A stretch of 64,000 nt of DNA from Chitinophaga arvensicola (GTDB lineage: Bacteria; Bacteroidota; Bacteroidia; Chitinophagales; Chitinophagaceae). This document shows positions 52,835 to 62,109 of this stretch, piece by piece (the first letter of the stretch is position 1; the number at the start of each line of letters is the position of its first letter). The notes below the pieces were generated by a model that saw nothing but the letters and a program-made list of their open reading frames with translations, did not search any database and was not told where the DNA came from. The DNA lies in NCBI RefSeq assembly GCF_900110835.1, contig NZ_FOJG01000002.1:3426698-3490697 (forward strand), in the 5' to 3' direction. Made by a program: the position numbers and the translations under genes.

Positions 52835-54457
52835 TTACTTCCATTCAGGCTGCTGCTGCAGCTTCCGGGCCTGATCCAGGATACCCTGCGGAATAGGCCA
52901 CACATAAAATTTATCACTGTTAAAGTAGCGGTCTTCCAGTTTCGTTTTAGGATATACGTTGGTTTTTCCACCTGTAGCCGGAATGTCTGTTAATCCGGCA
53001 GAAGCATCCAGGGTATAGATCGGTCCGTTTAATACCTGCTGCCCGGTTCTCCATCTCAGGATATCAAAATAACGGTGTCCTTCACCTGCCAGTTCAATCC
53101 GGCGTTCATGACGGATAAAAGTGCGCAGCGTTTCCTTATTCATCGTCCAGCCATTCAGCGCAAAAGTGGTGGCTACATCCGGCATATGTGCGCGGCGCCT
53201 GATATCGTTCAGCGCAGTGTTAATATCGGCAGATGGGCCAGTCGCCTCGTTCGCAGCTTCTGCATAAGTGAGCAACACTTCCGCATATCGCAGAATTTTC
53301 CAGTCGTTGCCGCCATTATCGCGTGCTTCGAGATCTGTTTTATCGAAGATCTTTTTAAATGCGTAACCGGTATACGTGGCTTTATCACCGCCTATTTTGT
53401 CCAGCGTATTATTGATCGGATCATACACTTTGTCATTGGCCAGGATGCTGCCGGGGTAGTAGATAGTGGCATTCAAACGCGGATCACGGTTCTTCCAGGG
53501 TGCATGCACATCATACGCGGGATCTTTGGTGTAAGGATAATAACCGGCGGCGCTTTCATAATCATCTACCAGCGATGGCAAAGGATTCAGGTACAGTGTA
53601 CCACCGGAAACAGAGTTCACACCGGCAATATCACGCAGGCCGTTTTGTCTTACTTCCTTTACATGAATGTAGCTGATGATGCTCTCGGCAGAATAATCGC
53701 CTTCCAGCTGAAACCCGTTGTAGTAATCAGGGTACAGGGAATATACTTTGCTGTCGATCACTTTCTTTGCTTCTGCAGCAGCGCCCTGGTTATCGCCGTT
53801 GTATAGCAGGATACGGGCTTTCAGACCCCAGGCGGCACCCTGGGTAAAGCGGCCTTTATCGTCGCCGGTGTAGGATGCTGGCAGATCCGGTGCGGCTTCA
53901 TCCAGCCATTTGATGGCCTGTGCTATCACCGCTGCTTTTTTATCCTGCGGCACATCAGCTTCTGCGGGCGTAGAAAATACCTGCATGACCAAAGGCACAT
54001 CCCTGAAAAGAGCCGCCATGATAAAGTAGCGATAGGCCAGCGATACTTTTACTTCCGCTTTCAAACGTTTCTTCAACGCTTCGTTCATATCAGGTACCCG
54101 GTCTACCTTCTGGAGGAATTCCAGGCAATGCCGCACCTGGTCATATCTCCACTCATCACCGAGATTACCGGTAGTCACCACAAAGGTGCTGTTACCGATC
54201 AGCTGTGCATTGCGCAGCGTATTTCCCCAGGAAGCCGTTTTGGAAAAAGCGTTGTCGCTCATGGCTTCATAACAAACAAAAAAATCGGCGGAAGGGAGGA
54301 ACTCATATACCCGGGAAGCAAATTTTACGGCATCCTGTTCGGTGGTCCAGTAGGTGTCGTCGGAATAGCGGTCCAGCGGAGCGCGGTCCAGGAAATTTTT
54401 TGAGCAGGCAGTCAATAAACTGCAGGCGCCTAATATAAAAAGATGTAGTCGTTTCAT
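52835..54457 (-). CDS. SusD/RagB family nutrient-binding lipoprotein (locus 3)
   Basis: A 540-residue SusD lipoprotein with lipobox Cys18 (LLTAC) and the family pieces DRAPLDRYSDDTYW, LAYRYFIMAALFRDVPL, LRYAEVLLTYAEAANE and ERRIELAGEGHRYFDILRW. It pairs with the SusC at 54486 (28 bp upstream) and precedes the GH29 fucosidase. Confidence 0.93.
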   Translation of the reverse strand: MKRLHLFILGACSLLTACSKNFLDRAPLDRYSDDTYWTTEQDAVKFASRVYEFLPSADFFVCYEAMSDNAFSKTASWGNTLRNAQLIGNSTFVVTTGNLGDEWRYDQVRHCLEFLQKVDRVPDMNEALKKRLKAEVKVSLAYRYFIMAALFRDVPLVMQVFSTPAEADVPQDKKAAVIAQAIKWLDEAAPDLPASYTGDDKGRFTQGAAWGLKARILLYNGDNQGAAAEAKKVIDSKVYSLYPDYYNGFQLEGDYSAESIISYIHVKEVRQNGLRDIAGVNSVSGGTLYLNPLPSLVDDYESAAGYYPYTKDPAYDVHAPWKNRDPRLNATIYYPGSILANDKVYDPINNTLDKIGGDKATYTGYAFKKIFDKTDLEARDNGGNDWKILRYAEVLLTYAEAANEATGPSADINTALNDIRRRAHMPDVATTFALNGWTMNKETLRTFIRHERRIELAGEGHRYFDILRWRTGQQVLNGPIYTLDASAGLTDIPATGGKTNVYPKTKLEDRYFNSDKFYVWPIPQGILDQARKLQQQPEWK

Positions 54458-54485
54458 GTGGTCGTTGTTTTGCAGGTGAGCGTCA

Positions 54486-57400
54486 TCAGAATTTCAGGTT
54501 CAGGCCGAGGGTGTAAGTCTTCATTTGCGGGAAGTTTACGCCCGACTGCCAGTTGTCGATTTCCGGATCATAGTTTTTCGGGAAACGTTTCGACTTCAAG
54601 GTCAGCGCATTTTCCATCATGAAATACAGACGGAGCCGGCTGATCTTTGCACGCTGTAAAATCTGCTGTGGTACATTATAACCCAGTTGCAGGTTCTTCA
54701 ACCGCACATACTTTGAATCATACAGCCACCAATCAGAAAATTCGTAGTTCACGCTCTGGTCCTGGCGCATCAGCGGATAACGGGCATCCCTGTTCTGCGG
54801 TGTCCAGGAGTCCAGCAGGTCGGTGGTAAAAGTGCCGCCATAGTTAAACGGACGCACGGCATAATCGGTCAGATAGGTTTTGTTTCTCAGCACACCCTGG
54901 AAGAGCATCATCAGGTCGAACTGCTTCCATGCGAAGTTCGCATTCACCCCAAACATCATATGCGGATCGGCATCACCCAGCACTACACGGTCTTCCGGCG
55001 TAATTTTGCCATCGCCGTTGGTATCCTGGTATTTGATGTCGCCTGCTTTGTTTTGCGGTTTGTAGGTGGGTGAGTTTTTCACTTCATCGTCCGACTGGTA
55101 CAACCCGATTGCTTTATAGCCGTACCAGGTCCAGCGGGCTTGTCCTACCATCACCGGGTTTTCGGCCAGTACATCCGGCGTGCCGCCCAGGTCCAGGATC
55201 TTATTACGCGCATCGTAGATGTTCGCTGTCACGCCGTATTTAAAGGCACGGTCGCGGTTCTGGTAACCGGCAGATACTTCCCATCCCCAGTTGCTCATAC
55301 GCCCCAGGTTCATCACGGGTGCATCGCGGCCAAAGGTAGAAGGCACGCTGGGTGTTAATAAAATACCGGTGGTCTTCTCTTTAAATACATCTGCGGTAAG
55401 GGTAAATTTATCATCCAGGAAACCGGCGTCTACACCGATGTTACCAGTTACTTTTTCTTCCCAGGTAAGATCAGGATTGGCAGTGTTGTTATAAAAAGTA
55501 GTGGTTTGCGCTTTATCATTGAAATAAGTATTGCCGGTACCGATCAGGCTGGCCCAGGAATAAATACCACGTGTATCCGATCCCGTTGCATTCTGATTAC
55601 CTACCTTACCATAGGAACCGCGTAATTTCAGATTGCTGACAGCGGCTGATCCTTTCAGGAAGTCTTCTTCGGAAATTCTCCAGCCGGCAGATACGGATGG
55701 GAAGAAACCCCAGCGGTTATTTTTAAAACGGGAGGAACCATCATAACGGCCGTTTACTTCCACCAGGTAACGGTCTTTAAAACTATACGACAAGCGGCCA
55801 AACATCGACTGGATTGCCCATTCATAGGCACCGCCGCCGGTGCTCCACTGGTCTTTATTCATACTCCCCCCGTTGATCACATGAATATCGTTGTTCAGGA
55901 AATCACGTCGACCGAGGGAATAGGAATCATACTTCATACTTTCCTGGCTATAACCTGCCAGTGCTTTAAAGTCGTGCTGCTTCTTCTGGAACCCATAGTT
56001 AATGGTACCGATAAAGGTTTGATTGATGGCGGTGTTATAATCATCGAACAACGCATTGGGTGATTGTTGTGTTGTCACCAGGTTTTCGTTGTCGTCGTAC
56101 AGTTTATAGGTAGCCTCAAATCTTTTATGTTTGATGTCACGGCTGTTGTAGGAATACTGTCCTTTTACCGACAGGTTTTTCGTGATACCGTAATCCAGCG
56201 TCATGTTGGTATTGAAGTAATTATCCTTGTAATTTTCGAATCCACCGTTGTTGATAATAGCTACCGGTTGGGAACCGCCACGATAGCTACGGTCGCGTCC
56301 CTGCGGAGTATAGGGCCATTCTGTGGGATTCAGGATATATGCCCAGTGCATGGCAGTACCGAAAATACCCGCGCCGGCAAAGCTTTTCGGCGCATTCATG
56401 TATACCGTATTGATTCCAAATTTCAGGTTGTCGAGGATCTGTGTATTCACATTGATGCGGGAAGTAAATCTTTCATTCATCACACCCTGTACCAGTCCTT
56501 CCTGTTTGAGGTAACCGAGGGAAACAAAGTAATCGGTGTTTTTTGTTCCTCCGGAGATGCCAACGTTATGTTGCATCTGTAATGCGTTCTTCTTAAAGAT
56601 GGCACTGATCCAGTCGGTGCTGGGCAGTTCGCCGCTGGCGTACTTTTCAATCTGTGCATCCGAAAAACGCACGGTGGCATCCGGGTTATCGTTCAGTTGT
56701 GATTCATTCCATTTGCGCATAAAGGACACCGCATCTACCAGCTTGGGCAGGTAGGTAGGCTGTTGCACACCGGCATAACCATCGTACGATAAAGAAGGCT
56801 TGCTGTTCTGATTGCCTTTGCGGGTAGTTACCAGGATTACGCCGCCGGATGCACGTGCACCATAGATAGCAGTGGCAGAAGCATCTTTCAGTACGCTGAT
56901 GTTGTCAATATCCTGTGGATTCACCGTTTCCAGCTGACCGGCCACACCGTCGATCAGTACCAGCACCGGGTTATTCGACAGCGTGCTGATACCACGGATA
57001 TTCAGTTTGTTGTTATTGGTACCGGGCATCCCGTCAGTTTGCTGTACAAACAAACCAGGTACCTGGCCTTGTAAAGCATTCACTACGTTGGGTACCGGTC
57101 TTTCTGCCACAGCAGCACCTTTTACGGTAGCTACGGCACTGGTAAGACTGGTCTTTTTCTGGGAGCCATATCCTACTACCACGATTTCTCCCAGTTTTTT
57201 GGTGTCTTCCGTGAGTACGATGCGCAGCTGGGTGTCTTTACCACTGGCAATCTCCTGGGTATTATAGCCCATAAAAGATACGACCAGCACTGCATTTTCA
57301 GGGATACCCTTTAATACGTAGTCACCTTTTGCGTCGGACACCGTAGCCATAGACGCATCTTTTACACGGATGGTGACACCTGGTAAAGGCTCATCTTTTT

Positions 57401-57827
57401 CGTTCACTACTTTACCACGAAGGTCTTTAAACAGCAGTCCATCCACGGCTTCCAGCAATGTATTGGCAACCATTTCATTGCTGCGGCGGATGATGATTTT
57501 GTCATCAGCAATAAAATATTCCAGGGAGAACGGCGCCAGTAGCTCTTTCAGGACATTGCCGACTTTCTGGTGCTTTGCGCGGATCGTTACCGCACTATTA
57601 AACACTTCTTTGTTAACCGCATAGCTGAAAGAGAGATTGGCGCTGGCGCCAATCTCGTCGAGTGCATCGTGCAATGCACCCCCTTCCACTTTGAGGGTAA
57701 TTCTCTTTTCGAGCAGTTGCGCTTCGGTGTGTTTGGCCAGTAGCGTGAGTGTGGTACTACATACAACAGCTACAATACACAATGACATTTTCATTAGCAT
57801 GCCTATTACAGGTACACATTTTTTCAT
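54486..57827 (-). CDS. SusC/RagA family TonB-dependent transporter with STN domain (locus 3)
   Basis: An 1113-residue transporter with a signal peptide, an STN domain (43-115), a carboxypeptidase-regulatory-like domain (136-205), a plug starting at about 217 (IVVVGYGSQKKTSLTSAV) and a barrel ending LGLNLKF. The STN domain fits control through the FecR and sigma genes just upstream. With the SusD at 52835 and the fucosidase at 51404 it makes a small glycan-utilization locus. Confidence 0.94.
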   Translation of the reverse strand: MKKCVPVIGMLMKMSLCIVAVVCSTTLTLLAKHTEAQLLEKRITLKVEGGALHDALDEIGASANLSFSYAVNKEVFNSAVTIRAKHQKVGNVLKELLAPFSLEYFIADDKIIIRRSNEMVANTLLEAVDGLLFKDLRGKVVNEKDEPLPGVTIRVKDASMATVSDAKGDYVLKGIPENAVLVVSFMGYNTQEIASGKDTQLRIVLTEDTKKLGEIVVVGYGSQKKTSLTSAVATVKGAAVAERPVPNVVNALQGQVPGLFVQQTDGMPGTNNNKLNIRGISTLSNNPVLVLIDGVAGQLETVNPQDIDNISVLKDASATAIYGARASGGVILVTTRKGNQNSKPSLSYDGYAGVQQPTYLPKLVDAVSFMRKWNESQLNDNPDATVRFSDAQIEKYASGELPSTDWISAIFKKNALQMQHNVGISGGTKNTDYFVSLGYLKQEGLVQGVMNERFTSRINVNTQILDNLKFGINTVYMNAPKSFAGAGIFGTAMHWAYILNPTEWPYTPQGRDRSYRGGSQPVAIINNGGFENYKDNYFNTNMTLDYGITKNLSVKGQYSYNSRDIKHKRFEATYKLYDDNENLVTTQQSPNALFDDYNTAINQTFIGTINYGFQKKQHDFKALAGYSQESMKYDSYSLGRRDFLNNDIHVINGGSMNKDQWSTGGGAYEWAIQSMFGRLSYSFKDRYLVEVNGRYDGSSRFKNNRWGFFPSVSAGWRISEEDFLKGSAAVSNLKLRGSYGKVGNQNATGSDTRGIYSWASLIGTGNTYFNDKAQTTTFYNNTANPDLTWEEKVTGNIGVDAGFLDDKFTLTADVFKEKTTGILLTPSVPSTFGRDAPVMNLGRMSNWGWEVSAGYQNRDRAFKYGVTANIYDARNKILDLGGTPDVLAENPVMVGQARWTWYGYKAIGLYQSDDEVKNSPTYKPQNKAGDIKYQDTNGDGKITPEDRVVLGDADPHMMFGVNANFAWKQFDLMMLFQGVLRNKTYLTDYAVRPFNYGGTFTTDLLDSWTPQNRDARYPLMRQDQSVNYEFSDWWLYDSKYVRLKNLQLGYNVPQQILQRAKISRLRLYFMMENALTLKSKRFPKNYDPEIDNWQSGVNFPQMKTYTLGLNLKF

Positions 57828-57839
57828 ACTTTTACGTAG

Positions 57840-57941
57840 ATTAAGGTTGAGTAAAAACTAGCTGCCATCGGTTACCAGGCCAGTGTGGCATACTAGCATT
57901 AAGACTTAACTTTCAGCCTCCCTCCGGGGAGGCTCTTTTTT
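57840..57941 (+). ncRNA. Candidate antisense sRNA in the FecR-SusC gap (locus 3)
   Basis: As in locus 2, the plus strand of the gap between the minus-strand FecR and SusC genes carries a strong terminator: an 8-bp GC-rich stem (57915-57922 with 57927-57934) with a tetraloop and six U residues. A box TACTTTTA (57826-57833, one mismatch to TAnnTTTG) overlaps the susC start codon, in the same position as the exact box of locus 2. The implied RNA is about 100 nt and antisense to the susC leader. Inferred only. Confidence 0.5.
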
Positions 57942-57988
57942 AAGTTGGTGGCGTTGTTTTCAACATATCGCAGTTTATTTCATCGTGG

Positions 57989-58960
57989 TTAGCATTCTTT
58001 TTCTTTCCTGATCAGGTATTTGGTGCCGTTCTTCTCATACGTGGCATTGAGCGACAGGCACAATTGATTTAATGCTTTCTCTAATGTGCTATTGGTATTA
58101 AACTCTCCGAAATAAAAACAGTTGGTTGTTTTTCCGCTTATTTCAATCTTTACATCATAATAATATCCCAGTTCGGCCAGTACTTCCGGTATGCCGGCGC
58201 CGTCATATTTCAGGATACCTTTTCTGCGGTTCAGCAGAACTGTTGTATCTACCCCACTTTCTGTGATGATTTTACCGGTTGCTTTGCTGAATATAGCCCG
58301 TTCACTGGGAGATACCGGTACTGCTGCGTTTCCGCTGGCTACAGACACCTTCCCCGTTAATACGGTGATGGCCACATCCGGCTGCGTCTCAAAGGCTTTT
58401 ACATTAAAAGAAGTACCCAATACGCGGGTAGACACCATACCGCTATGAATGATAAAAGGATGTCCTGCCGCCGTGGTCACCTCAAAAAAGGCTTCCCCGC
58501 TCAGGTCCACGTCCCGGCTGCCGATATCAAAAACGGAGGTATAGGAAATGGAAGACGAAGGACTCAGCCACACGGTAGTGCTATCGGGTAATTTCACTTT
58601 TTTATGTTCTCCTGCTTTGGTCGTAATCACATGCAGCGCCGCCACAGTTCCTTCGGGCGGCTTGGCGGAGAAGTACCACCAACCAGTCACCAGCACTAAC
58701 AACAAGCCAGCAGCTGCGGCTATTTTAGGCCACCAGATGCGTTTCACCGGTGTGGCGTCCGGACGGGGCGCCCGGATAGCTTCCAGGAGCTGTTGCTCCA
58801 TTTCCGCTTCCAGTAAGGATTTAGCCCCCAACTGTGATTCATCCCAGTTGGTGCTGGATTTAAAACTATGATAGTAATTCATCAGCGACTGCACCTCTTC
58901 CTCGCTCGCGGAACCTTCCATCCATTTATCAATCAATGAAAAAAACTCCTGTCTGTTCAT
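57989..58960 (-). CDS. FecR family anti-sigma factor (locus 3)
   Basis: A 323-residue anti-sigma factor: cytosolic N-terminus (1-85), one membrane segment (about 89-107, WPKIAAAAGLLLVLVTGWWYF), a periplasmic FecR domain (SISYTSVFDIGSRDVDLSGEAFFEV region, given in part) and a C-terminal DUF4974-like end. It should hold the sigma factor at 59044 until the SusC STN domain signals. Confidence 0.92.
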   Translation of the reverse strand: MNRQEFFSLIDKWMEGSASEEEVQSLMNYYHSFKSSTNWDESQLGAKSLLEAEMEQQLLEAIRAPRPDATPVKRIWWPKIAAAAGLLLVLVTGWWYFSAKPPEGTVAALHVITTKAGEHKKVKLPDSTTVWLSPSSSISYTSVFDIGSRDVDLSGEAFFEVTTAAGHPFIIHSGMVSTRVLGTSFNVKAFETQPDVAITVLTGKVSVASGNAAVPVSPSERAIFSKATGKIITESGVDTTVLLNRRKGILKYDGAGIPEVLAELGYYYDVKIEISGKTTNCFYFGEFNTNSTLEKALNQLCLSLNATYEKNGTKYLIRKEKEC

Positions 58961-59043
58961 GCCCGGTATTTTATCACTAGTGACAAAAAAGAAAGGCTAC
59001 CCCCAAGGGAGGAGAAAATAAATTTTCGGGAAGCGGGAAAGGT

Positions 59044-59616
59044 CTAAGATTTTACAAAAAAGATCAGCAGCAAAACATATCCCAGCGCCGAACGCAGCTT
59101 ACGGATAGCAATACTGATCTGGTTTTCCACTGTTTTTACGGACACATTGAGCCGGATGGCAATTTCTTTATAGGAAAGATGTTGTTCACGGCTCATACGG
59201 AATATCTCCCGGCATTTGTCTGGAAGTGTTTCTATGAGCGTGTTTAGCAGGGTTTGCAGCTCTTTTACGGCCAGTTCACTCTCCGGGGATGCAGTGTCCA
59301 TGCGCGTGGCCAGGTGGTCAAATAACTCCTCCCGCACCGGGTTTTGACGGATATGACGAAACACTTTATACCGGATACTGGCAGACAGGTATGCTTTTAA
59401 TGAAACGGTTAACTGGATACGACGGGATTTTTGCCATAGCTCTGTAAAGAGTTCCTGTACCAGATCTTTGCAGGCCTCCTTATCTTTCAGTACCTGGTAG
59501 GCTTGCAGGAACAGTGGTTGCCAATGCCGTTTATACAAAACGGTTAACGCCGTTTCGTCATCCGACTGTAGCAACAACAACAATTCTTCATCTGTTAGCC
59601 CCTCGTTGGCCGGCAT
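59044..59616 (-). CDS. ECF RNA polymerase sigma factor (locus 3)
   Basis: A 190-residue ECF sigma factor with region 2 (ALTVLYKRHWQPLFLQAYQV, ACKDLVQELFTELWQKS) and region 4 HTH (LPDKCREIFRMSREQHLSYKE and VSVKTVENQISIAIRKLR). The C-terminus ends with a hydrophobic LGYVLLLIFFV tail that could touch the membrane. It is the first gene of locus 3 on the minus strand. Confidence 0.92.
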   Translation of the reverse strand: MPANEGLTDEELLLLLQSDDETALTVLYKRHWQPLFLQAYQVLKDKEACKDLVQELFTELWQKSRRIQLTVSLKAYLSASIRYKVFRHIRQNPVREELFDHLATRMDTASPESELAVKELQTLLNTLIETLPDKCREIFRMSREQHLSYKEIAIRLNVSVKTVENQISIAIRKLRSALGYVLLLIFFVKS

Positions 59617-59692
59617 GGCTCGTATTAATTTTTTGTGGTGAATGTGGAATGCGCGGGGGTAAATATATAGTTTAAATCAATATCGCTGTTGC

Positions 59693-59754
59693 AAAAAAAG
59701 ATAAACGGCAAAAAAGGAAAAACGTTAACCCGTCTTACCTTTTTTGCCGTTTAT
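59693..59754 (-). terminator. Terminator after the second S51 gene
   Basis: A perfect 17-bp stem (59701-59717 with 59738-59754) with a 20-nt loop is followed on the minus strand by seven U residues (59693-59699). It begins 13 bp after the S51 stop and closes locus 4. Confidence 0.88.
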
Positions 59755-59766
59755 AAAAGAAGATCT

Positions 59767-60699
59767 TTATTCGTTATCGTCGGAAGTAACCGCTCTTTTC
59801 CGCTCCGCCTGGATTACTTTCCGGTTGTCGAGGTCATATTTTTGTCCTTCTCCCAAAAAGAAAAAAGGACCGGAAGCGGCGGTATAATCTTCTTTATTAT
59901 CCGGTGTGATATGTTTGTTTTCACTCCTTACAATCGTCTGGTGATCATAGATCACTACATACGATTTACCGATCACCTCCAGTGTATCTTTTTGAACTAT
60001 CACGGCAGTGGCTTCATCCAGCCCGATGCCGATCAGTTGTGGAGATTTGCGGATAAAATCTACCAGGTCAAATTCGCGGTTCCGTTTCAGCAGGTGCTGA
60101 TCGATAGCGGAGTTTTTCAGGAAGCCCAATCCCTGGGTATGATCACCCACCAGTATTTCAGGTCCTTTGGTATCACCTCTCCATAAAAAAGATCCTTGTA
60201 TGGAAGCGCCGGCAGAACTACCTGCAATTACTCCGCCCCGGTCCAATACATCCAGGAACGCCTGATGTGTAAGGGTATTGAGGTAGGAATCTGCAATACG
60301 CCACTGGCGGCCACCCACGAAATACACACCGGTAGCCTGTTTCAGCGGTGCGATAAATTTTTCACTGTTGGCCTCTTTCAGATCACTGGTATGTAACAAA
60401 GTCACATCCTTAATACCGGTTTGTTTCTTCACTACTTCCACATCCCGCTGATCAAAAGCCGCAGAATCACCAGAAGCGGTAGTTACCACTACAATCTTTG
60501 CTTTGTCTTTTCCGCCAGCCAGCTCTGTAAATTTATTCCAGATAGAAGCAGTGGTCCCTACATTGCCACCAATGATCAGCAGGGTTCCTTTTTCCGGACC
60601 ATGTTTGGTGGCCGTCTTTTTTATCTTCACCGGTGGCTGCTGCGCCAGCACGGTAATACTACCCACCAGGGCAAATAATAATAACAGATTACGTTTCAT
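59767..60699 (-). CDS. Cyanophycinase-like S51 peptidase, secreted (locus 4)
   Basis: A 310-residue S51 enzyme with a signal peptide (1-20, ending VLAQQ) and no lipobox. The nucleophile elbow is AGSSAGASIQG with Ser162; the later IDQHLLKRNREFDLVDF and GIGLDEATAVIV segments match cyanophycinases. It is clearly related to, but not a recent copy of, the lipoprotein at 27894. It lies 67 bp after a SusD gene, so it is the enzyme partner of a second SusCD pair. No isoaspartyl peptidase accompanies it here. Confidence 0.82.
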   Translation of the reverse strand: MKRNLLLLFALVGSITVLAQQPPVKIKKTATKHGPEKGTLLIIGGNVGTTASIWNKFTELAGGKDKAKIVVVTTASGDSAAFDQRDVEVVKKQTGIKDVTLLHTSDLKEANSEKFIAPLKQATGVYFVGGRQWRIADSYLNTLTHQAFLDVLDRGGVIAGSSAGASIQGSFLWRGDTKGPEILVGDHTQGLGFLKNSAIDQHLLKRNREFDLVDFIRKSPQLIGIGLDEATAVIVQKDTLEVIGKSYVVIYDHQTIVRSENKHITPDNKEDYTAASGPFFFLGEGQKYDLDNRKVIQAERKRAVTSDDNE

Positions 60700-60766
60700 G
60701 AGGGTTGTTTTATTTTAAAAAAAGTAAATCGCATAGGGAGATGTACAGCTCTTCAATGTCTGTTGA

Positions 60767-62098
60767 TCAGTACCCGGGGTTCTGATGTGTACCACCCAGG
60801 TTGTCCGGGTCATCCAGCACCGCATTCTGAGGAATCGGGAAGATCCAGAAACGGCTATCTTTCAATTGTGGATTCAATGCTCCAAACACAGCTCCCGCAC
60901 GGCCTGTTCTCACAACATCAATAAAGCGGTGTCCTTCAAAAGCCAGTTCATACCGGCGTTCTTTTTCGATGGCCAGCAACACCTCACCAGCAGTGGTTTC
61001 CGGCAGCCGCACAAACCCGGTCACATCGGACCGGCTGCGGATAGCATTCAGATCAGCGATTGCACCTGCCAGGTCCGGGGTAGGTTTCTTCAACAGCGCT
61101 TCCGCCCGGATCAGGTATTGTTCTGCAATACGCAGAATGAAAATAGAACTGGAGCCGTCCTGTTTACCATACTGGATTAACTCCCAGGAGCCATCGGTGA
61201 GTTGTTTGATAAGACTTTTGCGGGAGCCACCTGCTGCAGGGTCCAGCAGTTCATTAATAAACTGGCGTGCAGGAATATAGTCGCGGCGGCCTCCTTCTGC
61301 GGCTGATAGCCAATTGGTATAAAAAGTATTTTTATCCGAAGGACTGAAAGCCAGTTCAAAAATAGACTCGGTGGTATTTTTACCGGTAAAGAAAGCGGAG
61401 TAAGGTTTTACCAGGGAGAAATTAGTGGTACTGCTGATCGTTTTACCCGCATACAAGGCGGCCTGCTCCCATTGCTCCGTATACAAATAAAAACGGGCTT
61501 TCAGTGCATATACAGAAAAGCGGTTGGCCAGATTACGGTTCAATGTTTCCTTTAGCAGGCTTTCTGCTTTATCCAGGTCCGAGAGTACCTGTGCATACGT
61601 TCCTTCTTTAGTGCTGCGTTTTACCCCGATATATTTCGTTGGGTCCAGTATAATCTGTACACCGCCATAAGTTTTCACCAGGTCGAAATAGGCCAGCCCA
61701 CGGAGAAAATAGGCTTCTCCCAATACCTGGTTCTTCTGTTCTGTGGTAAAGAAAGGATCATCCAGTACAGGCACTTTATTGATCACAAAATTGGCGCGGT
61801 TGATAGTAGTATAAATAGGAATAAAGCCAGCGCTCGTGTTGGCGGCAGTTTTGGTGGCCACCACTACATTCTGGTTGTTATAGTTCACTACATTATCACC
61901 GGCCAGGTCGAGCGCAATGAGGCTGGTACTGGCATAGCCCTGTAACCCGTCGTATACGCCTATCAGCGCTGCCTGGGCGGACTTCTTATCTACAATGGCT
62001 GTTTCATCTGCAATGGCCGCCTGCGGCTCCGTATCCAGTGTTTTATTGCAAGCCAGTGCGAGTAATGCTAATAATACAAATAAATATTTAGGTGTCAT
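60767..62098 (-). CDS. SusD/RagB family nutrient-binding lipoprotein (locus 4)
   Basis: A 443-residue SusD lipoprotein with lipobox Cys17 (LALAC). Family signatures include LGEAYFLRGLAYFDLVKTYGG, LRIAEQYLIRAEALLK and ERRYELAFEGHRFIDVVRTG (parts). It is 11 bp after its SusC partner and is followed by the S51 peptidase gene. Confidence 0.92.
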   Translation of the reverse strand: MTPKYLFVLLALLALACNKTLDTEPQAAIADETAIVDKKSAQAALIGVYDGLQGYASTSLIALDLAGDNVVNYNNQNVVVATKTAANTSAGFIPIYTTINRANFVINKVPVLDDPFFTTEQKNQVLGEAYFLRGLAYFDLVKTYGGVQIILDPTKYIGVKRSTKEGTYAQVLSDLDKAESLLKETLNRNLANRFSVYALKARFYLYTEQWEQAALYAGKTISSTTNFSLVKPYSAFFTGKNTTESIFELAFSPSDKNTFYTNWLSAAEGGRRDYIPARQFINELLDPAAGGSRKSLIKQLTDGSWELIQYGKQDGSSSIFILRIAEQYLIRAEALLKKPTPDLAGAIADLNAIRSRSDVTGFVRLPETTAGEVLLAIEKERRYELAFEGHRFIDVVRTGRAGAVFGALNPQLKDSRFWIFPIPQNAVLDDPDNLGGTHQNPGY

Positions 62099-62109
62099 GA
62101 TGACTGATT

